Shown here piece after piece: positions 25,011-31,811 of a stretch of DNA of 64,000 nucleotides (position 1 is its first letter; each line of letters starts with the position of its first letter). Below the pieces are notes generated by a model. It had not been told where the DNA came from. It ran no database searches and saw nothing but the letters and a program-made list of their open reading frames with translations. This DNA is from Nocardioides marmotae (GTDB lineage: Bacteria > Actinomycetota > Actinomycetes > Propionibacteriales > Nocardioidaceae). The stretch lies in NCBI RefSeq assembly GCF_013177455.1, contig NZ_CP053660.1, positions 1,240,001 to 1,304,000 on the forward strand, given 5' to 3'. The position numbers and the translations under genes were made by a program.

Positions 25011-25643
25011 TCAGTTGGCCGCGATGCCGTGGTGCGTGCACCAGATGACCGCCTGGGAGCGACGATCGACGCCGATCTTGCGGTAGGCGGCGCGCACGTA
25101 GGTCTTGACGGTGTTGACGCTGACGTAGAGCCGCTCAGCGATCTCGGCGTTCGACAACCCGGCGGCGACGAGGGCCAGCACCTCGAACTCGCGCACCGTC
25201 AGGTCGTGGGGGAGGAGGAGCATCCTCGCGTCGACGTGCCGCGTCGAGCGGGTGCCGCCGGGCGCGGCGCGCGCGACCCGCTCGAGGACGTTGATGACCT
25301 GCGTCGCCGAGGCGTCCATGGGTACGACGCCGGCGGCGCCGCGCTCGAGGGCGGTCGCGGTCAGGGCCGGCTCCTGCGGGCGGGCCAGGGCGACGACGCG
25401 GGCGTTCGCGCGGACGAGGTGGTCCAGGTCGGCGCCGCCGTCCGCGCCACCGGTGGGGTCGAGCGCGGCGGTGTCGTACAGCACGACGTCCAGGCCGCTC
25501 AGCTGACCGTCCTGGCCCGGCGCGCCACACAGGGTCACCCGGGCGGGATGGCGCCGCAGCATGGCTGACAGCCCGGTGAGCACCAGCTCGAACGGGCTGG
25601 CGACGCCGACGTTGAGCGGAGCGCTCGGCGGCTTGCTGGGCAT
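25011..25643 (-). CDS. Atypical NarL-type regulator with degenerate receiver
   Basis: A 210-residue paralogue of the regulators at 9850 and 39500. The LuxR helix-turn-helix is intact (LTVREFEVLALVAAGLSNAEI...NTVKTYVRAAYRKIG). The receiver is not: the acidic pair is replaced (VGVASPFELVLTG), and the lysine of the fifth strand is missing (GVVPMDAS). An aspartate remains at LYDTAALD. It probably works without phosphorylation. It lies 63 bases after the glycerophosphotransferase gene and may be the last gene of that operon. Confidence 0.85.
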   Translation of the reverse strand: MPSKPPSAPLNVGVASPFELVLTGLSAMLRRHPARVTLCGAPGQDGQLSGLDVVLYDTAALDPTGGADGGADLDHLVRANARVVALARPQEPALTATALERGAAGVVPMDASATQVINVLERVARAAPGGTRSTRHVDARMLLLPHDLTVREFEVLALVAAGLSNAEIAERLYVSVNTVKTYVRAAYRKIGVDRRSQAVIWCTHHGIAAN

Positions 25644-25706
25644 GGTCGGCCGGTGCCCACCGGCACCATCGGCAACCCCGCCCGCCGGGGCGAGGGCGCG
25701 GCCGGG

Positions 25707-26768
25707 TCAGATGCCGAGCCGGGCCAGCACGCGGTCGGTGGCGCGGCCGTCCTCCAGCGAGGTGTACCGCTCGCGGAACGCGGCGTACCGCTCGGCGACG
25801 TCCTTCTCGACCCGGTCGAGGTCGCCGAGCACGGCGAGCAGCTCGTCCTCGGTCCGCACGACCGGCCCGGGCGCCTCCGGCAGCAGGTCGAAGTAGAACC
25901 CGCGCACGGAGCTCTGGAACCGCTCGAGGTCGTAGGCGTAGTGCACGATCGGCCGGCCGGTGATCGCGAAGTCGAACATCGTCGAGGAGTAGTCGGTGAC
26001 CAGCACGTCGGCGGCGCAGTAGAGGTCGCGGACGTCGGGGAGGTACGACACGTCGTGCACGCCCGGGGTGGTGGCGATGGGGGACCGGCCGGTGACCATG
26101 TTGTGCGCGCGCACGAGCAGCACCTGGTCGGGCCCGAGGGTCGCGGCGAAGCGCTCGACGTCGAGGTGGAGGCGCAGCTCGGGGTTGCCCTCGGCGAAGG
26201 CCTCGTCGTCGCGCCAGGTCGGGGCGTAGAGGACGACCGTCGCGCGGGCGGGGATGCCGAGCGAGGCCCGGATGCCGGCCCCGACCTCACGGGCCCGCGG
26301 CGAGGAGAGCAGGTCGTTGCGCGGGTAGCCGGACTCCAGCACCTCGCCGGTGTAGCCGAAGGCGCCGCGGAGCCGTGGGGTGCTGACGGCGTTCGGGGAG
26401 AGCAGCAGGTCCCACTTCGCGACGTCGTGGTCGAGCCGGTCCAGCCGCCCCTCGGGCGCCCACAGCACGTCGCGGTGGATGCGCTTCAGCGGCGTGCCGT
26501 GCCAGGTCTGGACGTACGTCGTGCTCGCGGACTTGGTCCACTCCACCTCGGTGTGGGTGTTGGCGATGAGCAGGTCCGCGGACTCCAGCGCCTCGGTGGC
26601 GGCCGGGGAGTCGATGTCGACGGTGGTGACGCCCGCGGGGAACGCCGCGAGGTGGTCGCCGTCGGCCAGCCACACGTGCTCGAGGCCGGGGCGGTCGGCC
26701 ACCCGCTCCCACAGAGCGCGCGGGTTGTCGGAGAACCGGCCGTGGAAGCTGTTCCAGACGATCCTCAC
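25707..26768 (-). CDS. CDP-glycerol glycerophosphotransferase family protein (TagF-like)
   Basis: A 353-residue enzyme of the Glyphos_transf family (PF04464-like), which transfers polyol phosphate from CDP-polyol to a wall or capsule polymer. Diagnostic segments are TYVQTWHGTPLKRIHRD, ESGYPRNDLL, VVLYAPTWRDDEAF, LLVRAHN and DVLVTDYSSTMFDFAITGRPIVHYAYD. It lacks the long N-terminal extension of polymerases, so it may be a single-step transferase. The GTG at 26768 overlaps the stop of the HAD gene (GTGA), tying it to the polyol dehydrogenase operon. Confidence 0.92.
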   Translation of the reverse strand: MRIVWNSFHGRFSDNPRALWERVADRPGLEHVWLADGDHLAAFPAGVTTVDIDSPAATEALESADLLIANTHTEVEWTKSASTTYVQTWHGTPLKRIHRDVLWAPEGRLDRLDHDVAKWDLLLSPNAVSTPRLRGAFGYTGEVLESGYPRNDLLSSPRAREVGAGIRASLGIPARATVVLYAPTWRDDEAFAEGNPELRLHLDVERFAATLGPDQVLLVRAHNMVTGRSPIATTPGVHDVSYLPDVRDLYCAADVLVTDYSSTMFDFAITGRPIVHYAYDLERFQSSVRGFYFDLLPEAPGPVVRTEDELLAVLGDLDRVEKDVAERYAAFRERYTSLEDGRATDRVLARLGI

Positions 26769-27535
26769 GCGGGCACCTCGGTACGCCGCTCCTCGAGCAG
26801 GGCGACCAGGTCCGCCCAGCCGTCGACCACCGCGACGGCGCCCGCGTCCAGCAGCGCCTGCCGGCGCTCGGCGCGCTCGGGGCCGGGCACGAAGACCAGG
26901 TTGCCGATCGTCGCGATCCCGGCCGCGACCGCGGACCGGGCACCGGAGACGGCGTCCTCGACGGCGACGGCCTCGTGCGCGGCGAGGCCGAGCCGGTCCA
27001 GGGCGTGCAGGTAGACCGCAGGGTCGGGCTTGCTGGTCGGTCGGGGCAGCGAGTCCTGCGCGCTGAACCGGCCGGCCGCCGGCAGGACGTCGTCGAGCTC
27101 GGCGGCGGTGAAGCACGCGGCCAGCCGCCCGAGGGCGCTGGAGCTGACGACGGCGAGGTCCCAGTGCTGGGCCAGGCGGTGCAGGGCGTCGGTGACGGCG
27201 GGGTCGGGCACGAGGGTCGAGGCCAGGTGGCGGGTGACGACGTCCTGCTCGCGGGCGACCCAGGTCTCCAGCTCGTCCTCCGCGACGGTGACGCCCTCCT
27301 CAGCGGCCAGGTCGGTGGCCAGGCTGCGGAAGTTGCGGCCCAGTGCGGCGGCCTGGAGCTCGGCCGGCTCCCACCGGTGCTGCGAGCCGAGCCGGTCCAG
27401 GAAGTCGTTGGTGACCGCCGTGGACGCGGCGAAGGCCGGCTCCTCGGAGGCGAACAGGTTGCCGTCCGCGTCCAGGAGCAGCGCCCGCACCGGCCCCAGG
27501 TCGAGATCGCGTCTGGGGTCAGGATGCTGCGGCAC
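26765..27535 (-). CDS. HAD-superfamily phosphatase (subfamily IA)
   Basis: A 256-residue HAD hydrolase. Motif I is RALLLDADGNLF (DxDG, the T of DxDGT replaced by Asn), motif II VVSSSALGR, motif III SKPDPAVYLHAL, motif IV VAVEDAVSGARSA. GGAGG lies 3 bases before the GTG, an excellent ribosome binding site. It overlaps the preceding polyol dehydrogenase by 17 bases and the following glycerophosphotransferase by 4, so a polyol phosphate is an attractive substrate; that is inference from context. Confidence 0.87.
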   Translation of the reverse strand: MPQHPDPRRDLDLGPVRALLLDADGNLFASEEPAFAASTAVTNDFLDRLGSQHRWEPAELQAAALGRNFRSLATDLAAEEGVTVAEDELETWVAREQDVVTRHLASTLVPDPAVTDALHRLAQHWDLAVVSSSALGRLAACFTAAELDDVLPAAGRFSAQDSLPRPTSKPDPAVYLHALDRLGLAAHEAVAVEDAVSGARSAVAAGIATIGNLVFVPGPERAERRQALLDAGAVAVVDGWADLVALLEERRTEVPA

Positions 27536-28994
27536 GGTCCTCCACCTCTCGTCCGATGAGCGCCCGCTGCAGGGTGACCACGAAGTCCGGGCGGGCGGCG
27601 AGCCGCTCGAACCCTCCGGCGGCCGCCAGGAAGGGTCGCACGTCGTGCCCGGCGCGCGACGCCGGCCCCAGCAGCGCGGCCAGCGACGGGTCGGCGAGCC
27701 GGTCCGCGACCTCCGCGGACGTCGCGCGGCCCTCGAGGACCGCCTGCGCGGAGCGGCGCAGGTGGTCGATCCAGGTCGCGACGACGCCGGTGAGCAGCGC
27801 GTGCGGGCGGCCGGCGAGCACGGCACGCTCCAGCGACGGCAGGACGTAGTTGGCCATCCGCACCGAGCCGCGACGCCGCAGCCGGGCCAGCGGGTCGGCG
27901 ATGGCGGGGTTGCGGAAGCGGTCGAGCACGTCGCGGAGGTACGCCGAGGTGTCGAGGCCCGGGACCGGGTCGAGCAGCGGGCAGACCTCCTCGGCGAGCA
28001 TCCGCTCGACCAGCGGGCCGACGAACGGGTCGGCCATCGCCGCGTCGGTCGTGGAGTGCGGGGTCGTCTCGCCGAGGAACCCGAGCGCCACGTGGCCGGC
28101 GTTCAGCAGCCGCATCTTGGCCTCGACGTACGGCCGGGCGTCGGTGACGACCTCCACCCCGACGTCCTCGAGCGGCGGCCGCGGCCCGGCGAAGGAGTCC
28201 TCGACGACCCACTGGCTGAACGGCTCGGTCACGACGGGCGCGCGGTCGTGCACGCCGAGCCCGTGCAGCAGGCGGCGGTGCTCCTCGGTGGTCGGCGGCG
28301 TGATCCGGTCGGCCATGCTGTTGGGGAACCCGACGTGCCGCTCGATCCACCGGGCCAGCCCCGGGTCGAACTCCTCGGCCGCGGCGACGACGCACCGACG
28401 GGCCGCGTCGCCGTTGCCCGGCAGGTTGTCGCACGACAGCACCGTGAACGGCACCTGGCCGGTGCGCCGTCGCACGCCCAGCGCGCGTGCCAGCAGGTCG
28501 AACGCCGAGGCGGGGACCGCGGTGCCCCCGCCGGGGAGCACGGCGTACGCCGGCGCGGTCACGGTCAGCGTGACCAGGAGGGTCCGCGGGTCGGTGAGGG
28601 CGGCGACCGCGGCTGCGGCGCCGGTGCGCCCGCCGGCGGGGAGGTAGTCGCGCAGCACGCCGACCACGCGGGCGGTCGGCTCGCCGGCGGAGAGCGCGAG
28701 GGCGGTGTAGAGGAAGTTCTGGCCGGCCAGCTCCTCGCGGTGGCTGTTGGTCCGCAGCCCGATGCCGCGCACCCCCCAGTCCTGGAGGCCGAGCCGGGCG
28801 ATCCCGTCGAGGTAGAGCGCCTGGTGGGCGCGGTGGAACGCTCCGACTCCGAGGTGCACGACCCCGGTGCGCAGCGCGGCGACGTCGTACGTCGGCCGCG
28901 CGATGCGGGGCGGGAGCGCGGTCAACGTCTCGAGGTCGAGACGGAGCGCTGGGGTCGTCGCCGGGTGTACCGGGTCCTGGGTCGGTCGGAGCAC
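27519..28994 (-). CDS. Mannitol dehydrogenase-family polyol dehydrogenase
   Basis: A 491-residue long-chain polyol dehydrogenase. The nucleotide-binding start is TGVVHLGVGAFHRAHQALYLD; the substrate region has CDNLPGNGD, FPNSMADRITP and the catalytic-lysine motif VEAKMRLLNAGHVALGFLG. It interconverts a hexitol or pentitol with a ketose using NAD. I chose GTG 28994 because AAGAGG lies 5 bases upstream; GTG 29000 is adjacent. It heads an overlapping operon with a HAD phosphatase and a TagF-like transferase. A good SigB/SigF-type promoter match lies at 29048-29073. Confidence 0.92.
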   Translation of the reverse strand: MLRPTQDPVHPATTPALRLDLETLTALPPRIARPTYDVAALRTGVVHLGVGAFHRAHQALYLDGIARLGLQDWGVRGIGLRTNSHREELAGQNFLYTALALSAGEPTARVVGVLRDYLPAGGRTGAAAAVAALTDPRTLLVTLTVTAPAYAVLPGGGTAVPASAFDLLARALGVRRRTGQVPFTVLSCDNLPGNGDAARRCVVAAAEEFDPGLARWIERHVGFPNSMADRITPPTTEEHRRLLHGLGVHDRAPVVTEPFSQWVVEDSFAGPRPPLEDVGVEVVTDARPYVEAKMRLLNAGHVALGFLGETTPHSTTDAAMADPFVGPLVERMLAEEVCPLLDPVPGLDTSAYLRDVLDRFRNPAIADPLARLRRRGSVRMANYVLPSLERAVLAGRPHALLTGVVATWIDHLRRSAQAVLEGRATSAEVADRLADPSLAALLGPASRAGHDVRPFLAAAGGFERLAARPDFVVTLQRALIGREVEDRAAAS

Positions 28995-29047
28995 TCGCAC
29001 CTCTTGTCGGTCGTGGGGCACCAGGGGTGCGGAAGGGAACCGGTCGC

Positions 29048-29073
29048 CTACCCGCTCGCGAGGGTCGCGAAAC
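29048..29073 (-). promoter_or_regulatory. SigB/SigF-type promoter of the polyol dehydrogenase operon
   Basis: Minus strand GTTT at 29073-29070, 16 bases, GGGTAG at 29053-29048, 54 bases before the start at 28994. Both elements fit the GTTT-N15/16-GGGTA pattern of stress sigma factors in actinobacteria. Confidence 0.42.
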
Positions 29074-29296
29074 ATCCGCTCCGCACGCCCCAGGGTGGTT
29101 GGCGTCCAGGTGCCCGGGGGCCCCGCCCGGCAGGCTCCCCCGAACGGGTGGGAAACCCCCAGCTGGGGGCGGGGTCACCGACCCGCGGCGCCCCTCGCCG
29201 CCGCGCCTCCTCGCCCCTGGTCCCGTGCCCGTACCCGTCCCCTTCCCGCCTGCCGGTGGCGGCGTCAGGAAGCGGACGTGGGGCCGTCGCGGTACG

Positions 29297-29332
29297 GGGC
29301 CGAAGTGCCCGGTCCGGTGGGCCGAAGTGCCC
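29297..29332. repeat. Tandem operator-like repeat, GGGCCGAAGTGCCC twice
   Basis: Perfect 14-base copies at 29297-29310 and 29319-29332, starting 22 bases apart, which puts them on the same face of the helix. The GGG...CCC ends recall DevR/OsdR-type boxes, but the match is partial. Confidence 0.5.
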
Positions 29333-29496
29333 TCCGCCGGGCTCCCGGACGGCCGAAGGATGAGGTTCCCGAAGGCAGCCTCCGAGCGGCGGCCGGAGAC
29401 CGGCGTGCGCCGACAGGACGCCGGGTCGGGGCCCGGCCCGCGGGTGGGTCCGGCCCCACGAGACCCCACGACACCCCTTCGAAAGGTCGCCTCGGT

Positions 29497-29802
29497 ATGA
29501 ACCTCACGCCCAGGGAAGTCGACAAGCTCTACCTCTACCAGGTTGCCGATCTCGCCCGTCGGCGTCGCGAACGGGGGACGAAGCTCAACCCGCGCGAGGC
29601 CCAGGCGCTGATCTGCGAGGCCATCGTGGAGGCGGCCCGCGACGGTCGGTCGGTCGCGGAGTGCAGGGAGGTCGGCAAGCAGGTCGTCACCGGCTCCGAC
29701 TGCATGACCGGCGTCCGCGAGCGGCTCGCGCTGCTCCAGGTGGAGGCGATGTCTATCGAAGGCAGCAAGCTCGTCTCCCGCCACGACCCGGTGGGGGCGT
29801 GA
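29497..29802 (+). CDS. ureA: Urease gamma subunit, orphan
   Basis: A 101-residue protein opening MNLTPREVDKLYLYQVADLARRRRERGTKLN, with ALICEAIVEAARDG and a C-terminal VEAMSIEGSKLVSRHDPV, all matching urease gamma over its usual length of about 100. In urease this subunit packs against the catalytic UreC chain. No ureB, ureC or accessory gene follows here. Instead its stop overlaps the start of a CbiX-like chelatase by one base (TGATG). AAAGG lies 10 bases upstream of the ATG. Either the rest of urease is elsewhere or the protein has been reused. Confidence 0.88.
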   Translation: MNLTPREVDKLYLYQVADLARRRRERGTKLNPREAQALICEAIVEAARDGRSVAECREVGKQVVTGSDCMTGVRERLALLQVEAMSIEGSKLVSRHDPVGA

Positions 29803-30737
29803 TGTCCGGTGCGGACCGCGTCGAGCCGCGCTCCGGGTGGGAGGCCTGCTCCGTCGCCCTGGTCGGCGGGCACGAGGGCGCCGACCCTGCGACGCTGCGC
29901 CCCCTCCTCGGGGCGCTCCGCGGGGCCCTCGACCTGAGGGGCGCGACGGCCACCGAGCCCGGCTGGCCGCTCCACCGCGTGGTCCGCGCCGCGCTCGCGG
30001 ACGGCGAGGGCCCCGTGGCGGTCGTCCCGATGACCTGGGGCCGCGACCCCGTGCTCGTGGCCGACACGGCCAAGACCCTCCGCTGGCTCTCCGCCGGTCC
30101 CGCGGCCGGGCGGCTGGCGCTGTGCGACCCATTCGGCAAGCCCGACCACCTGGTGACAGTGGTCCGCGCCGCGGCGCGCGAGTGGGCAGGCCGCCGCCCC
30201 CGGGCGGCGATGCTGCTGGCCGCGGAGGCCGCCAACCCCTTCGACGACGCCGAGCTGCACCGGCTGGCGCACCTGGTCCGCACCCACGGCGCGGGACAGG
30301 AGGTCGGGGTCGGCCTGCTCGAGCAGGACGGCGACCTGGCCCGCGCCGTGGACCGGATGCGCCGCCTCGGGCACGACGAGGTGGTGGTCGTCCCCGCCGG
30401 GTTCGCCGACGCGTGCCCGGAGACCGAGGACCTGGACGGCGTGACCTTCCACGGCCCGCTGCTCTCCGGGCGCGCCGCCGCCCGCACGACCGTCGAGCGC
30501 ATCGTGGGCGGCATCCACCGGCTCGGCCACGGGGAGGACGGCATCGAGCCGGCGCTCCAGGCCGACCACGGTCACGGCTACGCGCACTCCCACGCCGGGG
30601 ACCTCGCCCACCAGCACGGCCCCGGCCAGGCCCCCGGGCAGGCGCACGGCGACGTGCCCGGCTCCCCGCACCAGCACACCGAGCACCACGACCGCCCCGC
30701 GGCCCCGACCCTCGTCCCGCTCCCCAGCCGCACCTGA
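29802..30737 (+). CDS. CbiX-like sirohydrochlorin chelatase with His-rich tail
   Basis: A 311-residue protein with two CbiX-like halves: VALVGGHEGADPATLRPLLGAL with the expected active-site histidine near the N-terminus, and a second half around MLLAAEAANPFDDAELHRLAHLV. From about residue 245 the tail carries more than ten histidines (GHGYAHSHAGDLAHQHG, SPHQHTEHHDRP), a typical store for Ni or Co. CbiX proteins insert metal into sirohydrochlorin. The one-base overlap with the urease gamma gene suggests shared metal metabolism. The exact metal and substrate are not shown. Confidence 0.75.
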   Translation: MSGADRVEPRSGWEACSVALVGGHEGADPATLRPLLGALRGALDLRGATATEPGWPLHRVVRAALADGEGPVAVVPMTWGRDPVLVADTAKTLRWLSAGPAAGRLALCDPFGKPDHLVTVVRAAAREWAGRRPRAAMLLAAEAANPFDDAELHRLAHLVRTHGAGQEVGVGLLEQDGDLARAVDRMRRLGHDEVVVVPAGFADACPETEDLDGVTFHGPLLSGRAAARTTVERIVGGIHRLGHGEDGIEPALQADHGHGYAHSHAGDLAHQHGPGQAPGQAHGDVPGSPHQHTEHHDRPAAPTLVPLPSRT

Positions 30738-30748
30738 ACGCAGGAACG

Positions 30749-30895
30749 ATGCCAGGCAGCCACGACCACGACCACCACACCGGCGACGAGCCGTACGTCG
30801 CCGGTGTCGGCGCGCATGAGACAGCCCGCGGGGGTCCAGACCGTGCCGGTCACGGTGAGCAGCGCCATCTGCCAGCCCGCCACCGGCGGACCTGA
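30749..30895 (+). CDS. Possible His-rich micro-protein
   Basis: A 48-codon frame starting MPGSHDHDHHTGDEPYVAG, 11 bases after the chelatase stop, with AGGA close before the ATG. The N-terminal histidine cluster fits a metal-handling peptide. Coding character fades after about 25 codons, and the end overlaps no other gene. It could be spurious. Confidence 0.28.
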   Translation: MPGSHDHDHHTGDEPYVAGVGAHETARGGPDRAGHGEQRHLPARHRRT

Positions 30896-30953
30896 TGGCG
30901 CCCCCCGGCCGGGGCGGCCGGGGTGGCCGGCGTCCCGGCCCGGCGGGAGCGTC

Positions 30954-31811
30954 GTGCACCTCGAGGTGAGGGACCTGCAGGTCCTCGGTCGCCGGTCGAG
31001 CATCCTCCAGCTCGAGGCGCTGTCGATCGCGACGGGGGAGTGCGTCCTGGTGGCCGGCGACCCGGGCCAGGGCCACACGGCGCTCGCGCTGGCGGTGACC
31101 GGGCGGCTCTCGGGCCTCTCCGGCACGGTCGCGCTCATCCGCGACGACGGATCGGTGAGCACCGATCCGGCCGCGTTGCGCCGGGTCACGGCGGTGGTCG
31201 ACCTCCCCGGCATCTCCGAGCCCGACGACGTCTCGACGATCGGGACCGTCGCGGCCGAGGAGCGCGCCTACGCGCACCGGCCGTCGGGCCGGCGTGCCGT
31301 CCGGCAGTGGCTCGCCACGCAGCGCCTGTCCTCCCGGCGTCACGAGCGGGTCGAGGACGTGCCCGCCGCCGACCGGACCCGGGTGCTGGCCTCGTTGGCC
31401 GCCGAGCGCCGCGGCGTGCGATTCATCGTGCTGTGCCTGCCCGACCGGCACGGCGGGGAGCCGGCGGACTGGTGGGCGCTGGCGCAGGCGCTCGCCTCCG
31501 TGGGCTTCGGCGTGCTGGTGCAGTGCCAGCGCTCCTCTGCGCGCGACCTCGGCGCGCTCCTCCCGCCCGCGCAGGGGCCCGAGGCCCGGCGCCGACCACT
31601 CGTGGAGGCCCTGCGCACCACGCCGGGCCCCGCGATCCCGGCTCCCACCGCGGTCGCCCGAGCACCCGACGGCGCCCCCGACGCCGACGACGCCCCCGAC
31701 GCCCCCGATGTCGCCGATGTCGCCGACCTGACCGACACCGTCGTCGACGTACCCCCGGCACGCGCCGCGCCGCCCGACCAGCACCCCGTCGACGAGGAGA
31801 CCCGACCGTGA
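30954..31811 (+). CDS. ABC-ATPase-like protein with degenerate nucleotide site
   Basis: A 285-residue protein with the layout of an ABC ATPase: LEVRDLQVLGRRSSILQLEALSIATGECVLVAG, then a Walker A position reading GDPGQGHT in which the essential lysine is His. No LSGGQ signature is visible, and the Walker B region reads FIVLCLPDRHGG without the D-E pair. The C-terminus is an Asp/Pro/Ala-rich low-complexity tail. GGGAG precedes the GTG by 5 bases. It overlaps the Pip gene by 4 bases (GTGA). It may bind, but should not hydrolyse, ATP. Confidence 0.75.
   Translation: MHLEVRDLQVLGRRSSILQLEALSIATGECVLVAGDPGQGHTALALAVTGRLSGLSGTVALIRDDGSVSTDPAALRRVTAVVDLPGISEPDDVSTIGTVAAEERAYAHRPSGRRAVRQWLATQRLSSRRHERVEDVPAADRTRVLASLAAERRGVRFIVLCLPDRHGGEPADWWALAQALASVGFGVLVQCQRSSARDLGALLPPAQGPEARRRPLVEALRTTPGPAIPAPTAVARAPDGAPDADDAPDAPDVADVADLTDTVVDVPPARAAPPDQHPVDEETRP

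Larger units (their letters stand above)
29001..29496. other. Divergent regulatory region between polyol dehydrogenase and ureA
   Basis: About 500 bases with no convincing gene. It holds a leftward SigB/SigF-like promoter (29048-29073), a 14-base palindrome CCCCCAGCTGGGGG (29156-29169), a 14-base direct repeat at 22-base spacing (29297-29332) and the AAAGG ribosome binding site of ureA. Confidence 0.5.

Noticed and set aside
29001..29496. A cobalamin or nickel riboswitch before ureA/cbiX
   Set aside because: I looked for the conserved cobalamin box and paired stems and found none; only palindromes and direct repeats are present.
26287..30780. A roughly 1500-codon minus-strand frame across the polyol dehydrogenase, ureA and chelatase region
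   Set aside because: Its translation is Arg/Pro/Ala-rich with no motif and lies in the wrong frame or strand relative to recognisable genes.
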